64,000 bases of DNA from Siphonodentalium dalli (taxonomy: Eukaryota > Mollusca > Scaphopoda > Gadilida > Siphonodentaliidae). The position numbers and the translations under genes are program-made. Location: contig CP136063.1 of assembly GCA_032622095.1 (NCBI GenBank), forward strand, positions 148,357,379-148,421,378. The letters are read 5' to 3'. Below are positions 21,522 through 34,353 of this stretch, one piece after another (position 1 is the first letter of the stretch; every line of letters starts with the position of its first letter). A model generated the notes under the pieces. The model was not told the origin of the DNA and made no database searches. It worked only from the letters and a program-made list of their open reading frames with translations.

Positions 21522-24457
21522 TCATGGAATTTCGTTGGCTGTGTTTGCTACCTTTTGATTGTAATATGCAACACATAGCTGGCCATTCGATGTTTCTCTG
21601 AAACAAATACTTTCACTGGACAATTTAGACCTGCATATATAACCTGATAGTGAGATTACATGTGTTATGTCCAGTATACAACAAGCTGGACATGCAGATG
21701 ATCTATTCTGCTTTGACATCTCCACAGGCTTTAAACTGAACTTAACGAATTGTGCAAAGTTAGAAACTGGTATGATCGAATGTTGTGTGTGTATTCTTCT
21801 TTAGTTCCACTGAGCAGCCATGATTCCCACAGAAACCACAAATATTATCGTCCAATTCCTTTCGTATCATATGAGCTCCAATATGTAACCTCCCTAATCT
21901 ATTCTCTATCTGCTTCTTACAAGCTGGGCAGCAAAAGAAATCAGACTTATTCTGGGCCAAATTTCCACTGGCTCCTGAACCTGTTGTACTTCCAATGACC
22001 CCTGAATCTGTTTATGTGTCACCCTAAAAAATACAGGTTGTCCATCAGAGTTCTTGTATGGCAATGCAGATGAAAATGACAGTTTGTGAGTTTTTGGGAG
22101 GTGTTCGAATGTGTCACTCAAACAAGACTGGGACAAAGTTTAACTGACTAATTCTCCATATATCCGTAGGCCCGGTGAAACAACAATACAGTTTAAAATT
22201 CTGTTTCTAGTGCCGCGCCAGTCTCTCCTTGCAGCCAGATATAGTCCCCATCATTGAACTTCAATTTGATGACTCGGCCATTGATAGTCCCCTGTTCACT
22301 AACAGCAAGAAAGCTCTGTTTTTATTGCAGCTATTCTTTATCTCGTCGCAAATCAACAAACATAGCCCATATCCTTAATAATTTCCTGAATCAGTCCCAG
22401 CAATGCATGCCACCACAGCGTTAGCAGTAATATACTGAGTATTATCTAGCCCAATGGAGTCATTTGAGCAACTAGCACCGGGGAATTTTGACATGCCTTG
22501 CAGCCTTCGCAACCTGTCACCTGACTTTCGGTACCAAAGTTACTGGAAATGAGCGTGACGATACTTGATTTACAAACTGGTTACTCGTTAATCAATATAG
22601 TCGGTCTGCGGTTGCAGTTTCATATGACTGTTGTTTTGTCATTATGTAGTATTCATCATCATTAAACATTTCATGTTCAGCAAAAGATGAGATTCCTACC
22701 ACTTTTCCTAATGGTTTCTGCATCGTGACACTGTTTTGTCAGCAATCTTAAACTCACAGTCCTGTGGTAGAGCCGACCGAGCAATGTCTCTTCCTGTCTG
22801 CCACAACTCCTGAAATTTTTATCTGAACATATCAGATTACCTTCCAGTGAAGTGGTGAGGTCTGATCAACTGGGCCAGATATTCTAGTTGGCTTCTGCTT
22901 CCACTCGGGATGCTTGAAATAGTGTCCATTGCAGATGCTCGATGCAGGCGGTTCTCCAACTGATGCGCATCGCATGCCCTGTCGTGTGGTTGAGTTCGGA
23001 CAGATGAAAACAGTTCATCTGCCTGGTCACTTCATAGCTGATAAAATAACATAGGCTTGGCAGGACAGTCCACTATATATTTTACAGATGTGAAGTACAT
23101 GTCTTGTACTGTTGCCTGCAGGTCGTTGTACAATACATTTGGCATTATATTTGTATCTTTCCGGTACATGTAGAACATAATATGTCCCAAAGCACTTGTT
23201 TCAATCAACATCTCCTCAACACAAATACTTGGTCTCGTGAACAGTGAAAGTACTCCGCTGCAAACAATTTTAAATGCATTGACTGCTGGCATCATTTCAC
23301 ATAAACCAGGGTAAATTCTTTCAGTATCAAGGAATCCGCCTTAGCAAATACTTCCAAAAGAGAGACGACTACGGCGGGAACATTTTTGTCCTTTGAGTCA
23401 AGCAGTTGCGTTATTTGTTGCTGACGGTATGATAGTTTAGTCAAGAGTGGTGGTCGGAGATTGAATGAATGGTATTAATTGTACAGTATCGTTAAGACTG
23501 GAGAGGCCATATGTCTGATGTAGCATATATGCAGGAGCCTAGCTCCCCACAACAAGCAAAACTATGCCTGCTATGTCAAAGTCCTTAGTATTTACCCTTT
23601 TGGTGAATAAAGACCTCTGATCGCTTCATTCAGTTGTGAAATGATAAAGGTGACACTCCTTTTCTGACGAACACACACATCGATAACCTGCCGAACCCTC
23701 TGAATATCAATATCTGCAAGAAGTGTTGAGCTTCTTATATAACCCTAGTTTTAGTTCCATATGAGCAATTGTTTGTCCGGATTAGTTAGTTCAGACTTGT
23801 CTTTGATGGGTGTCACAAGTTGCGCATGGTTCATGTAAGCGTGGTTCACATACTTCTACTCCTCTGGAGTTTTCTCACACCTATCCATAATAGTTGTCAA
23901 TTTAGTGTCGTATCTTAAAGCTGAACAGTTGAAACATATGTTATTGTCACCATCATTTTCGAGACATTTCTTTGAATAAACCGCACCATTAAACGGAAGG
24001 AAATCATACATTGATTGTTCATCAGAATGGACCTGGAAGAGATAATGCTTGTAGAAATTCACCTCCTTATCAATATCAAAATTAAAACCTGTGCAGTACT
24101 TCACTATAACTGATCAGGAACAACTTGATTTGGTGGTTCAGTTGTCATGGATTCTCATGCTCTGCTCTGTTTCATGCAGAGTTGGCGGTACTACCTGAGT
24201 CTCAGCTATTGGTTGGGCCTGCGTTTGTTCAGTTGATACTGTTTTATGTTGTGATTGGTTTGTTTTTGCTATTTAACTTTTTGAGAACTATTCAATATCT
24301 GTGTTCTGCGAGGAAGGTCTTTTCCTGCATGCAGTCTCGTGCCTCCGCGTGTTATCATCATTGTCACATGTTTCTTGCAGAATTTGCATTGAAAATCACG
24401 GTATGCACTCATAGATTTACCATTCACCCTACAGAATGTTTCTATGGTTAAAAACAT
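21522..24457 (-). pseudogene. Decayed cysteine-rich, transposon-type protein
   Basis: Several minus-strand frames in succession look protein-like and are separated by frameshifts and stops. From the amino-terminal side: 24269-24457 has C-x2-C-x2-H (FQCKFCKKHV). 23856-24104 includes DEQSMYDFLPFNGAVYS and ICFNCSALRYD. About 23,580-23,700 reads VRQVIDVCVRQKRSVTF before a stop. 23032-23295 is hydrophobic. 21906-22136 follows. 21760-21960 has two CPAC/CGFCG pairs with an intervening RLGRLHIGAH. 21522-21725 has a CPAC. Paired-cysteine segments in a long, broken protein suggest a transposase or transposon accessory protein. No superfamily can be assigned, and no terminal repeats were found. Confidence 0.4.
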
Positions 24458-25316
24458 TACTCAAAATCACAACAAAAACAAAAAAACGATTCAAAGTGTT
24501 ATATTTTTCAATCTTTTTATTTTGTTGGTCAACACTAAAAAAATCGGTAACTGAAAACAGATACACTTACATATAAATTTATTTGCACCAAGCACTGCTC
24601 CAATTGGCCTGAATCTACCAGAACTTGTATATTTCTTGGTAGCAATAGTGATGATTAGATGCTCTAGTAATTTACAGTAATAACTGATGATAGAGAGTAT
24701 AATATGTAAAGCTTATTGCAATGTTTACATTCTAAAAAATAGCAAAAAATATATTTAACAAAAAGTTTTTCACATAGGGTGGTGCCTTGTTGGGTGGCAT
24801 TTTTGTTTCACTCCTCTGTACGGAAATTTTCGTCAAACCGCATCTTAACAACTGAAAAATAGCAAACCCTTTCTCTTTAATGAAATTGACTATGTTGTTC
24901 TTATAAATTGATCGTTACATGATATTGTAAAGTTGGTCATATTCTGGGAAAGGTATATATATGCAGCCGTTTCAGTTGTTTTTGTTTTTTTTATCAGGGA
25001 TACGATTGCGGAAGTAAATCATGACTCAAACCACTGGTGGCATCGAATGAATCACACAATCACATGTTTTGCAAACATTATGCAAACTGGAGTAATCCGC
25101 CCAGTGCAAGTAACGTGTCTGTTCAAGTAACGACGCGGTACCATGCAGACTATCTAGATAAGCTGCCTCGCGGACGAGGCGCGTGCTACAAAGACTACGA
25201 CGTCACTACAGCGGAATGTTGTTTTCAGTTTCTTCGGGGACAATGGCTTTCGTGTACACTATAGCAATACTTGAATTTCATGCAGCTACTATGATTTAAT
25301 TCGAGTTCGGTAAATT
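24458..25316. other. No gene seen
   Basis: AT-rich sequence with A-tracts near 24475-24487 and 24745-24770. The segment 25090-25260 is somewhat GC-richer but holds no recognisable product. Confidence 0.5.
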
Positions 25317-25754
25317 TCATGTGAAGTATACCAGCATCACAAAAAAAAACATTTTAATAATTATTACCTTCAAAGTACGGTCGGTGTTTATCGCGAAACC
25401 ACGAACGTTACCCCGGATGTAAGAGTTTCGGCTCGAGCACTCCCTGCGGACGTTACTCGCCGGCGACAAAGGGGTGCATTCTATTCTTCTTCCGGTCGAA
25501 CTATGATTACTCGCGACAGAAGGGTGGATTCGGTTCTTCTTCCGGACATCGATCATTACCAAGCTAATGTACACATCGATGAGCTTGCGATAAGTTCCGC
25601 CAATCTGATACAAACAGGTGGGCACGCGCAAATCAATATCTACAGGCGATCTTTGGTAAGCCACACCGCTCACCTGTAAACATGATCCCAACTCAGTCGA
25701 GATTCTTTTGTCTGCCATCGGGTGCTTGATAAAAAGTAAACAACAGAAATCCAA
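25317..25754 (-). other. 145-codon open frame, unrecognised
   Basis: A minus-strand frame runs 145 codons through a GC- and CpG-richer patch (25380-25700). Residues ~13-60 (ADKRISTELGSCL... and RSPVDIDLRVPTCLYQIGG) have ordinary protein composition. Residues ~70-105 contain two related basic stretches because the DNA carries an imperfect internal duplication (TTCTTCTTCCGG near 25485 and 25540). The carboxyl end is hydrophobic and lies in AT-rich sequence. It could be a first exon or part of a decayed element. No family is recognised. Confidence 0.2.
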
Positions 25755-26220
25755 TACTGGCCCATCACGTTCCTTCCGTTTGTTTCAAAGCATCCATTTA
25801 CTGCGGGAATGAAATAATAAGCAGCCAATCAATAAAGCCGTTAACTAGCCACGACAAAACAAAGGGACGCAACGCTTGGTTTACTTGTTGGATTCGGTTT
25901 CCCACGCTTTCCTGAAATGACGAACAGCGATCCTTCCTTTCCTCATACTGGAATCAATGATTCTAAAAAGTTCGGATATCGAATTGAGGGGGATCAATTT
26001 CAGCTTCCGTTTGAACTAGTGTCAAACAGATACAGACCTCAACGAAAGTGTGAGCTATTTCAAACTGAACGAATGGTTTCGTCATAGGATTTGACAGGCC
26101 CTGTCTCTCCAATAGATAGATGGAGAACGTATAAGTTGCGTGCAGTTATTAATTCAAGACTGTACCGTAGGCCTCGCAACGTACTAGGCATACTGCCACC
26201 ACTGAGTTTCCTGACTCTCT
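25755..26220. other. No gene seen
   Basis: No supported feature. A short minus-strand frame overlaps the start of the next repeat but is not protein-like. Confidence 0.5.
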
Positions 26221-26870
26221 TATTGTCCCCCGGATAATTTATTTTTGGGGAACTATTGTAATCAGCCGCGTCCGTCTGTGCGCCCCGTTCGTCCGTGCGT
26301 CCGTCCGTCCGTCCGGAGTTATAACTCCAGTAATGATCATCCGATTTCATTGAAACTTGGTATGTAGGTGTCTCAACCAAGAACACAGGTGCTCTGCAAT
26401 TCTGGGTTTGATCCGTTGTTCTTTTATGGAGTTATTTCCCTTTTTTCAACATTTTTTTTCACTTAGAAAATGTCTCACTATTTTCGGTTTCCGGATGATA
26501 TCTCAAGTTTGGATCCTTTAATTGCAAATACCGTTTTCATGTGGATCAGTCATATCAAAATACAGGTTGAATTCGAATTTGAGTTTGATCCGAAGATTGT
26601 TCATAGAGTTATGGACTTTTTTCGACTTAGAAAATTCAATTTTACTTCTTTTTTCTTTGGTTTCCGGATGATAACTCAAGTTTGGATTGTTTAATTGGAA
26701 ATTCTGTTTTTTTATTTTTTATGGGTCGTTCATATCAAAATACAGGTCAAGTTCGAATTTGAGTTTGATCCAATGAGTTTTCCCAGAGTTATGGGACTTT
26801 CGACTTTGAAATTTTGTTTTTATAATTTTTTGTATGAGGGTACCTTCATGGTGTAATCAACTCCTCCTAC
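26221..26870 (+). mobile_element. (GTCC)n-headed tandem-monomer repeat
   Basis: The head ATTGTCCCCCGGATAATT (26221-26240) is followed by a (GTCC)n-like run (26270-26316), then ATGATCATCCGATTTCATTGAAACTTGG. After that come about two monomers of ~174 bp sharing TTTCCGGATGATA.CTCAAGTTTGGAT and TCGAATTTGAGTTTGATCC. The head sequence also occurs alone at 35339-35357, as a solo or truncated relative. The architecture is as in the repeats at 2.7 kb and 34.4 kb. No coding capacity. Confidence 0.75.
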
Positions 26871-28309
26871 AGTTTTGATCGTAGATATTTCAGAGTATTG
26901 TTACCCACATATTGGAGATGTGCAACATGTATATAGATGACGGAAAAATTATTTCTTTACGGAATTATTAACCCTTTCGACTTAGAATATTTCAACAATT
27001 TTTTTAATTTCTTTAACAAAGCGGCGTCGACTTGCCACGTTTTCGGGGGACACTGTGGTCGGTTGACCATTTCTATGATTATTAGTCTCTCGATTTGTTC
27101 TTAATTTCGTTTCAATGATATTTCGCGCGGCTATCAGATTGAATCAGATTAAATCATGATAAATGGGAGGGGCTAAACCGCGATAGTGTAGATTGCTGTT
27201 TGTTTGACAATCGTACTCCTCTTTGAATACCCATCTTTGAACTTTGAAGCCCCCCCCCCACCCATGTAGCGTGTTCCCATGCAATAGGTACCCAATTTGG
27301 TCCCATGTTCTTTCGAAGAAGCGCACCATAGCAATGGAAATTCCACGACCCCCTTATTGCAGCGATTTCTTAAATTTCCAGCATCAAACTTCATCCGCGT
27401 GTTAAACCAACTTTATGCAAGGTTGGTTTCCTACATGTGTGTCTCCTTTTCAACTAATCGGTTGAGATTAAAACGGACGTCATTATGGAGCCACGGATCG
27501 ATATCACAAGGTTCAGCACCAAGGGACCTGACTTGAGTTAGTTCTGTTGTCGACATCCCCTCTGTCCAATAATCTTCGAGCTCCTTCAAAATCGCCTGGT
27601 CATCATATATGTATACCTATACCTGTTCATTGACACTACATGCACATTGTTAGATATGTTAGTTGAACCACTGTCGTTTTGTTCTTTCGTGGATTCCAAA
27701 AACATGATAATCTGAATTTTTTAAGCATGCATTTATTTTTGGTTGCAGCACCAGTGGATGGATGGTCACATCTGTATTAAATAGCTGATCTTACACATGA
27801 TACTATATATATCTTCAGTTTTTTAACTTTCGTCGGATTATTCTACCCTTCATAGTGTGGATTGTCTTTTACAAGCTGGTCTAACTTGATGCGTAAACAT
27901 TTGTGTTTAGAGCATTCAATCTTCACAACTTTAACTCCCCAGATAGGAACCTCTTCTTGAATCATTGCATATTTGCGGAACTATCGCCATCGAAAATCTA
28001 GTTGAAGCTCACACCATGCATCTTTTCTGCAACAAGAAACACATCGACAAGTATGGCTGCGTCCATCGATTGACAGCTGGCGATATATGATTTAAATACC
28101 ATTCATGATCATGAAGACTGATGTTTTTGTTTTTGTTTCGGATGTCCATGTAGAGAATCTCTTTGTATTTTAAACAAAATATATGCCGATAAGTTTCAGT
28201 ATTCTCAAAGCAATGTATATAAAAACGAAGAATCCGTTCCGCATAAATTAAGTATGTGTAATATTATCTGGAATCGTTTACTCACTAACCTCATTTCCTT
28301 CACTTTGTC
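26871..28309. other. No gene seen
   Basis: A C-tract of about 10 nt lies at 27250-27260. Open frames at 27144-27536 on both strands are shadows of ordinary sequence. No repeat partner was found. Confidence 0.5.
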
Positions 28310-28969
28310 AACCCTGTCTTCTTACTCACAGTACACAAATCAAACCGATCTATAACCCTGTCTTCTTACTCACAGTACACAAATCAAACCGATCTATAAC
28401 CCTGTCTTCTTACTCACAGTACACAAATCAAACCGATCTATAACCCTGTCTTCTTACTCACAGTACACAAATCAAACCGATCTATAACCCTGTCTTCTTA
28501 CTCACAGTACACAAATCAAACCGATCTATAACCCTGTCTTCTTACTCACAGTACACAAATCAAACCGATCTATAACCCTGTCTTCTTACTCACAGTACAC
28601 AAATCAAACCGATCTATAACCCTGTCTTCTTACTCACAGTACACAAATCAAACCGATCTATAACCCTGTCTTCTTACTCACAGTACACAAATCAAACCGA
28701 TCTATAACCCTGTCTTCTTACTCACAGTACACAAATCAAACCGATCTATAACCCTGTCTTCTTACTCACAGTACACAAATCAAACCGATCTATAACCCTG
28801 TCTTCTTACTCACAGTACACAAATCAAACCGATCTATAACCCTGTCTTCTTACTCACAGTACACAAATCAAACCGATCTATAACCCTGTCTTCTTACTCA
28901 CAGTACACAAATCAAACCGATCTATAACCCTGTCTTCTTACTCACAGTACACAAATCAATCCGATATAT
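28310..28969 (+). repeat. 44 bp satellite, 15 near-identical units
   Basis: The unit starts AACCCTGTCTTCTTACTCAC and continues AGTACACAAATCAAACCGATCTAT. It begins at 28310, 28354, 28398 and so on to 28926, exactly 44 bp apart. Units look identical except the last, which differs at two or three bases near its end. Each unit contains a polypyrimidine run followed by CACAG, resembling a splice acceptor. No frame stays open through the array, so it is not coding. Confidence 0.97.
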
Positions 28970-29728
28970 AGGTTCTACCTACTGCCAAGCCCTGAAAAAA
29001 ACCATAAGACACAAATGAAAAATCGAAACATGTTACATGGCACTAAAGAAATAACGGGAGAACGAATTCCATAAAATCCATGTGCTTTACTGTTTTTCTC
29101 CCCTCTCATCAGATACATATCACATACATAAATCCCCCAGCACTCATTTAATTATTGTGTAGACCCTTGAATAAATTATTACTTCTTAATCTGATGGGAA
29201 ATAAACAATGTTTTAACCAATCTTCTTTGTGGCAGCACCTATGATGATGGAAACCCCGCCAGTCGCACTGTAAGAATGTTTGTGTATTACATCACAAAAC
29301 TCCCTACTCTCTGGTGTAACCTTTCTCTCCTCACAACATAAACCTACTACATTTCTTTGTGAACACTTTCTTTCCAAATATGACAAATGCCATGCAGTCT
29401 CTATCTTGATGAAAGTGAATCTGCTCATACTTGCCTAGACTATATGTAATGTTTCAGTAAGTTCATTGAGATAACTGCTACCGCACCATGTCACCATTTG
29501 TCCCCAAACTGACCTGGCATTAACATCGAAGAACATTTTGGACCGGAAATCAGTTGCTTTACTAGCAAGAAAGTAAAAAAAAAATGCTTTTAAGACAACC
29601 GCTGCATCTTTTTGCTAACAGAATGGAGGCCAAGGCGTAACTTATATATATATCTTCTGCTATCAGCATGGTATGGTTGTTTGTTGTGGAAGCAATTCTG
29701 GAAATGCAGCAGGACACTAAGCTATATA
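28970..29728. other. No supported gene
   Basis: A 71-codon minus-strand frame (29213-29428) has a mixed, protein-like composition (for example RKVTPESREFCDVIHKHSYSATGG, in shorter blocks). It lacks any recognisable domain. I leave it unassigned. Confidence 0.4.
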
Positions 29729-29863
29729 CAGTAATGCACTAAGTAATCGACTTCTTAACCACAGCAGAATTATGGGTAACTTTTCAGGATTTAGTCGGAA
29801 ATATGGCTTGTTGCCATTCATCGGAAAGCTCTCCCGAGTAAATGATTACTTAGAGCATTACTG
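29729..29863. mobile_element. 135 bp MITE with TA target duplication
   Basis: The terminal inverted repeats are CAGTAATGCACTAAGTAATC at the left and, read inverted, CAGTAATGCTCTAAGTAATC at the right (one mismatch in 20). They are flanked by TA (29727-29728 and 29864-29865). Termini beginning CAGT with a TA duplication are typical of Tc1/mariner-derived MITEs. Because the flanks are TATATA, the exact duplication is slightly ambiguous. Confidence 0.75.
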
Positions 29864-30881
29864 TATATATATGTATGGCAATTTTATTTATGTGGACAGT
29901 GAGATTGAATAGGTCAATAACACGGCAACCTTTTAATGCATTGACTTTCTTTTTATGAAAAAACAAACAAGGCAACGTTCTTGTCTTGCCAACAGTTATT
30001 TTTAACGAAATAAACGTTTCCGTCCGTCACAACCATCATGACCTATCTTAGTCATATTATAATTCATTTCCTTGTGGGACTTATGAACTGATTCATGGCT
30101 TGGTGGAACTGATGAAATAACTTCAGTCTTCTTGAGTCGACTTCTTTTTCGACCGAATCGTCCCTTTCGGGAATATTGGTATCTTCGGGAAGAACCCGTT
30201 TGCTCTACTTATATAATTCGTTTTAAAAGTTATAAACCTACCTGTCCTAATTATATGTATAAACAAAACACTACTAAACGACTCGCACCAAAAGATATCA
30301 CATTTTAGTGATTAAAATATATGACCTGATGATGTAAACAACAAACAATTGATTGCAATTGTAACGCTCAAGTTACTCACCCATTTTTTCAGACATCAAT
30401 GATCGATCAGGTTTAGTAGTCGGATGTTCATTTCCTACCTGTCACAATGCATATATCTCACGTGCAAAACATCTGCGATCGCCCAATTCGGTATATTATG
30501 ATCTCATTAGAAGAAACTAGTTCTCCCCGTAGTCGCCCTTTGCACTGTCTGATTATGTATATAGTTTTTACTTATGATCACTATTGTTTGATAAGGATGG
30601 AAATATATTGTTGATTTGAATTTCGAAATTAAAACATAGGCATAGGCATGTTTGTGTTGCGCCATCGAATATTTCTAAAAACAATCTAAACGTTTCAAGT
30701 GTCTAATTGAAGATAGTTTGAACTTGTCACAGATTAGTATGTTTTGCCCATGAGTTGCGCTTCATTCAATCAATATACAACTATCCATATATACAGGATC
30801 ACTATTTATACACTTCGAAACTATTTGTTACTTCGGTCTGTTTACCTAAATTAGTAGTAAAGACAACTGCTCCTGAGAAAT
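29864..30881. other. No gene seen
   Basis: AT-rich unassigned sequence. Confidence 0.5.
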
Positions 30882-31840
30882 CCACAAGCCCCTGGGGAAA
30901 ATACTAAAATATCAATATAGACTATACCAGTGACAAGGTTCAAATGATCGATTTGGGCTAAAACCGCACAAACTATCAAAGCCCTTATGAATTCTAAAAA
31001 TCGATAGTTGCTGCCAATATATCCTCAGATATGTCTTGTTGGCAATAAAATTCCCTTTCATCTGAAATATAATTTGGCGAAATAGAACGAAGCGACGTCG
31101 ATATATCGTAATCGGAAACTACCGAAATCTACCAAAGAAATCGGCTTGTCAATCTCCCTGTCCGCTCGGAGGCCAATGACCTAGTTATAAAATCAGTATT
31201 TGTTTGCAATAATTTGTCGCGAACGTGTAATTAAACGCGATGACATAACCTATAAATGCTCATATATGTTCCGCAATTCATTCCGAAGCTACCTATACCT
31301 TCTTTTTTTTATTTTACCCAATGTGTTTGTGCCCAATTTTATTCATCAAACGTCTTTTTTTTTTAATTCTTTCGATGAATAAAGTTGGAAAATTGCGTAC
31401 AAACACATCTGATGAAATAAAAAAGTATGGATGTCTTCGGAATGACTTGCAGAACATATATATGGGCATTTATAAGTTATGTCATCGCGTTTAAGTACAC
31501 GTTCGCGACAAATTATTGCTCAAAACTGTTGATTTTATAACTAGGTCAAAGCCTCTGAGCGGACAGGGAGATTGACGACCCGATTTCTTCGGTAGATTTC
31601 GGTAGTTCCAATACGATATATCGACTTCGCTTCGTTCTATTTCGCCGAGTTATATATTAAATGAAAGGGAATTGTATTGCCAATAAGTCACATCTGAGGA
31701 TATTTTCGTTTCAATTATCGATTTCTAGAATTATTAGGGTTTGATAGTTTGTGTGGCTTTAGCCAAAATCGATCATTTGAACCTTATCACTGGTATAGTC
31801 TATATTGATATTTTAGTAATTTTCCCCAGGGGCCTGTGTA
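30882..31840. repeat. Long inverted repeat, ~465 bp arms
   Basis: The left arm (30882-31347) and right arm (31381-31840) are inverted copies over almost their full length, with a spacer of only ~33 bp. Paired landmarks: CCCCTGGGGAAAATACTAAAATATC with GATATTTTAGTAATTTTCCCCAGGGG; CCCTTTCATCTGAA with its complement in 31660-31672; AGAACGAAGCGACGTCGATATATCG with CGATATATCGACTTCGCTTCGTTC; and TTGTCGCGAACGTGTA with its complement near 31497-31513. The arms differ by scattered substitutions and small indels. A transcript would fold into a long imperfect hairpin. No target duplication is evident. Confidence 0.9.
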
Positions 31841-32474
31841 GAAATCAAGTCGGATTTCGACATTGTGGGAATTCGGTAAATAAACACACAATGAGTAAGT
31901 TTTTTGATCGTTCATCACAGAAGCCATATTCATACATCTTTATGTGTGCATGATGAATTTGGTGGTTGTGCCATTTTCTAGAGTTTGCATTCGAAAAAGT
32001 TTCCAAATTCAACAACGAATTAAGCATATTGTCAATGGAAAGTGGGATTTAATTTGGTGTGAACATGTCAAACATGTTCATAGGTCAGTTTGAAAGTCAA
32101 TTGGTGTGTTTGAAATTTTTTGTTTTGTTACATGTATATTTATACTATAGCTCTACATCTACAGACACATAAATTAAAAAGCCTTATTTTTATTTTTTCG
32201 CGAGCGGGAGATGCAGCTCACATCCACATCAGCATTTACCTCAAAGCTGTTTTTCCCAATTCATGCGCACAACACTTGGGCCATAAAGTGTCTGTCATTC
32301 GGCACTACAGGCAGTACCGTGCGTATATAACGACTGCATATAAACGAAATGAAACATTTAAAACAAAATAATCATAAGCCTATATGTAAAACATGCATCT
32401 GATAAACAATTGATAACATAAAAGCATATTGTTTCTTAAATCTAAAAGGAACATATATAGAGGATCTCTAACGA
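31841..32474. other. No gene seen
   Basis: Unassigned AT-rich sequence. No coding or repeat evidence. Confidence 0.5.
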
Positions 32475-32593
32475 GTCGCAATTCTATACGAATTTTTTAA
32501 CCAAGTGCACTAAGTTCGATTCGATCCGAGCTTTATGGAGGCTCGAATCGAATTTAGTGGACGAGGTTAATAAATTTCGTATAGAATAGCGAC
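32475..32593. repeat. ~119 bp imperfect palindrome
   Basis: GTCGCAATTCTATACGAA at the left pairs with TTCGTATAGAATAGCGAC at the right. Inner blocks AACC.AGTGCACTAA.TTCGATTCGA and TCGAATCGAATTTAGTGGACGAGGTTAA also pair, around a loop near 32528-32545 (CCGAGCTTTATGGAGGCTCG, itself able to fold). It is a foldback MITE or cruciform element. Confidence 0.85.
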
Positions 32594-34353
32594 GAATATT
32601 TGATCCATTTTATCATATAATCACATTTTAGCAAGGAAAAACTACCTCGAAACGGCTGGAATTAAAAACAAATTTAATATTGATTTCATTATCACAACCA
32701 AAGAGGAAGTACATACACCTTCAAGAACAAAATATAAACATAATTATATTCTAATGAACATAATAATAATATGCCGGCATCGACATCACTACGCTAAACT
32801 CTGACGTCAGAGCGCGTGGCGATGATATATTCACGTGTGTCTTACTAAAATTTACGGGAGCGTTTCAATGCACAAATAAATGACAATAATCAAACCTTTA
32901 CTAATATGGCTAATCTACAAATATTCTTACTCATATTGAGAACTGGTGAACCCCAACATCTATCATCTGCAACGTGGTGCAATTCTCTACATAAATGGTG
33001 TGAATCCACAAACATCGAAAATGAATATGTTTATGCTACTATATTTATAACCACATTATATTTTATTGTTTTTACATTGCCCTCGAGTGGTAGAATATGT
33101 TAATAAATCTGATCTCATCTTTTAATTATGAACACCATAGCACAAAATGAGCATGATGAAGTGGACAAGCTTATCCCTCTACTACCTCCCGCGAAGAACT
33201 CCCCAACGTCACGAAATATAACGGCTGAATTCATTAAAATACTCCCCGCCCATAGTCGACAATATAAAACCGTTTTAGTTATTTTATGTCGGTCTGGTCA
33301 TTTTAATATACAATAATTTGTACAAAATGAACGACTTTAAGTTGCGAGGTGGTGGAACCCTTGGTTTGTTTACATTATGAATGTTGGATTTCTCAGTTAC
33401 CCGGATGTTCGATTGGCCTAAATACCACGAAAGTACGATTCAGGGTGTTGAGATAAGCATCCAACGATGCTGCTCTCATTTTCCGGAGTTACATGTGCAT
33501 GTTGATTTTTCGTCCGTCCAAGTACCCATATCAGCCTTAAAGATGGTATATTTCTTTGTAAACAAGTGTTATATACTTTCCGGGGTATAACATATAAAAA
33601 TCTCTCTCGCTATCTGATATCGCTTGGACGGTCTATTCTAACATATAGTATCAGATATATGTCTCTTTTATCAGCACATTATTTCATAAAATATTCGAAA
33701 TAAAATCAATATTAATTGATAAGAACGTTTCCGGACAGGGGTTTTCACAATTCATATTTATTATTTTATTCCAACGAAACTATTTCAAATTTGTTATATG
33801 GAGAGAGAATCCATCTTTAAGTTATCGGACCTCGATCAAATTTGGAAATGATGTTATCCATCAGCTGTCTAGTGATGTTGGTCGCATTTTCTGTTCTAGA
33901 ACCGTTGCAGTAAAATGACTTACTGAAGTCATAGAAATTGTCAAAGAGAACACAACGTGTCTCTTCTCTCCGCAGAATATGACAGTAAGGACATTTTTAC
34001 CTTATTGGTAACAAAGTAAGAGCGTTCGTCTAAATCCTGTATGAAAAGCAGTCAATAAATATATTTACAAATAATGCGAGTCACGGGTATATGAGTATAA
34101 GATATTTATCTGCGTGCTATATATACTACTTAGTGTAAACATAATTTATTTCTAAATTAGTACATTCCATAGTTAACAATTACATATAAATATTATTATC
34201 AATGAGAAAACGGATTTGCCGTAAGCTACAACTAAGTACTAGCATTTCGTCGCCAGGAACAGAGTCAAAACATATTGGCCTTTAATTTGAGTTTCTTGCA
34301 ACAGACACTATATATATATATAGTCCAAGGCTGTTGTTGTTGTTGTTTTTTTT
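32594..34353. other. No gene seen
   Basis: AT-rich. Short frames at 32906-33103, 33128-33316 and 33381-33590 show no recognisable domains. No repeats with partners in this window. Confidence 0.5.

Noticed and set aside
28310-28969. Possible CRISPR array
   Set aside because: Fifteen identical units lie directly head to tail with no unique spacers, in animal DNA.
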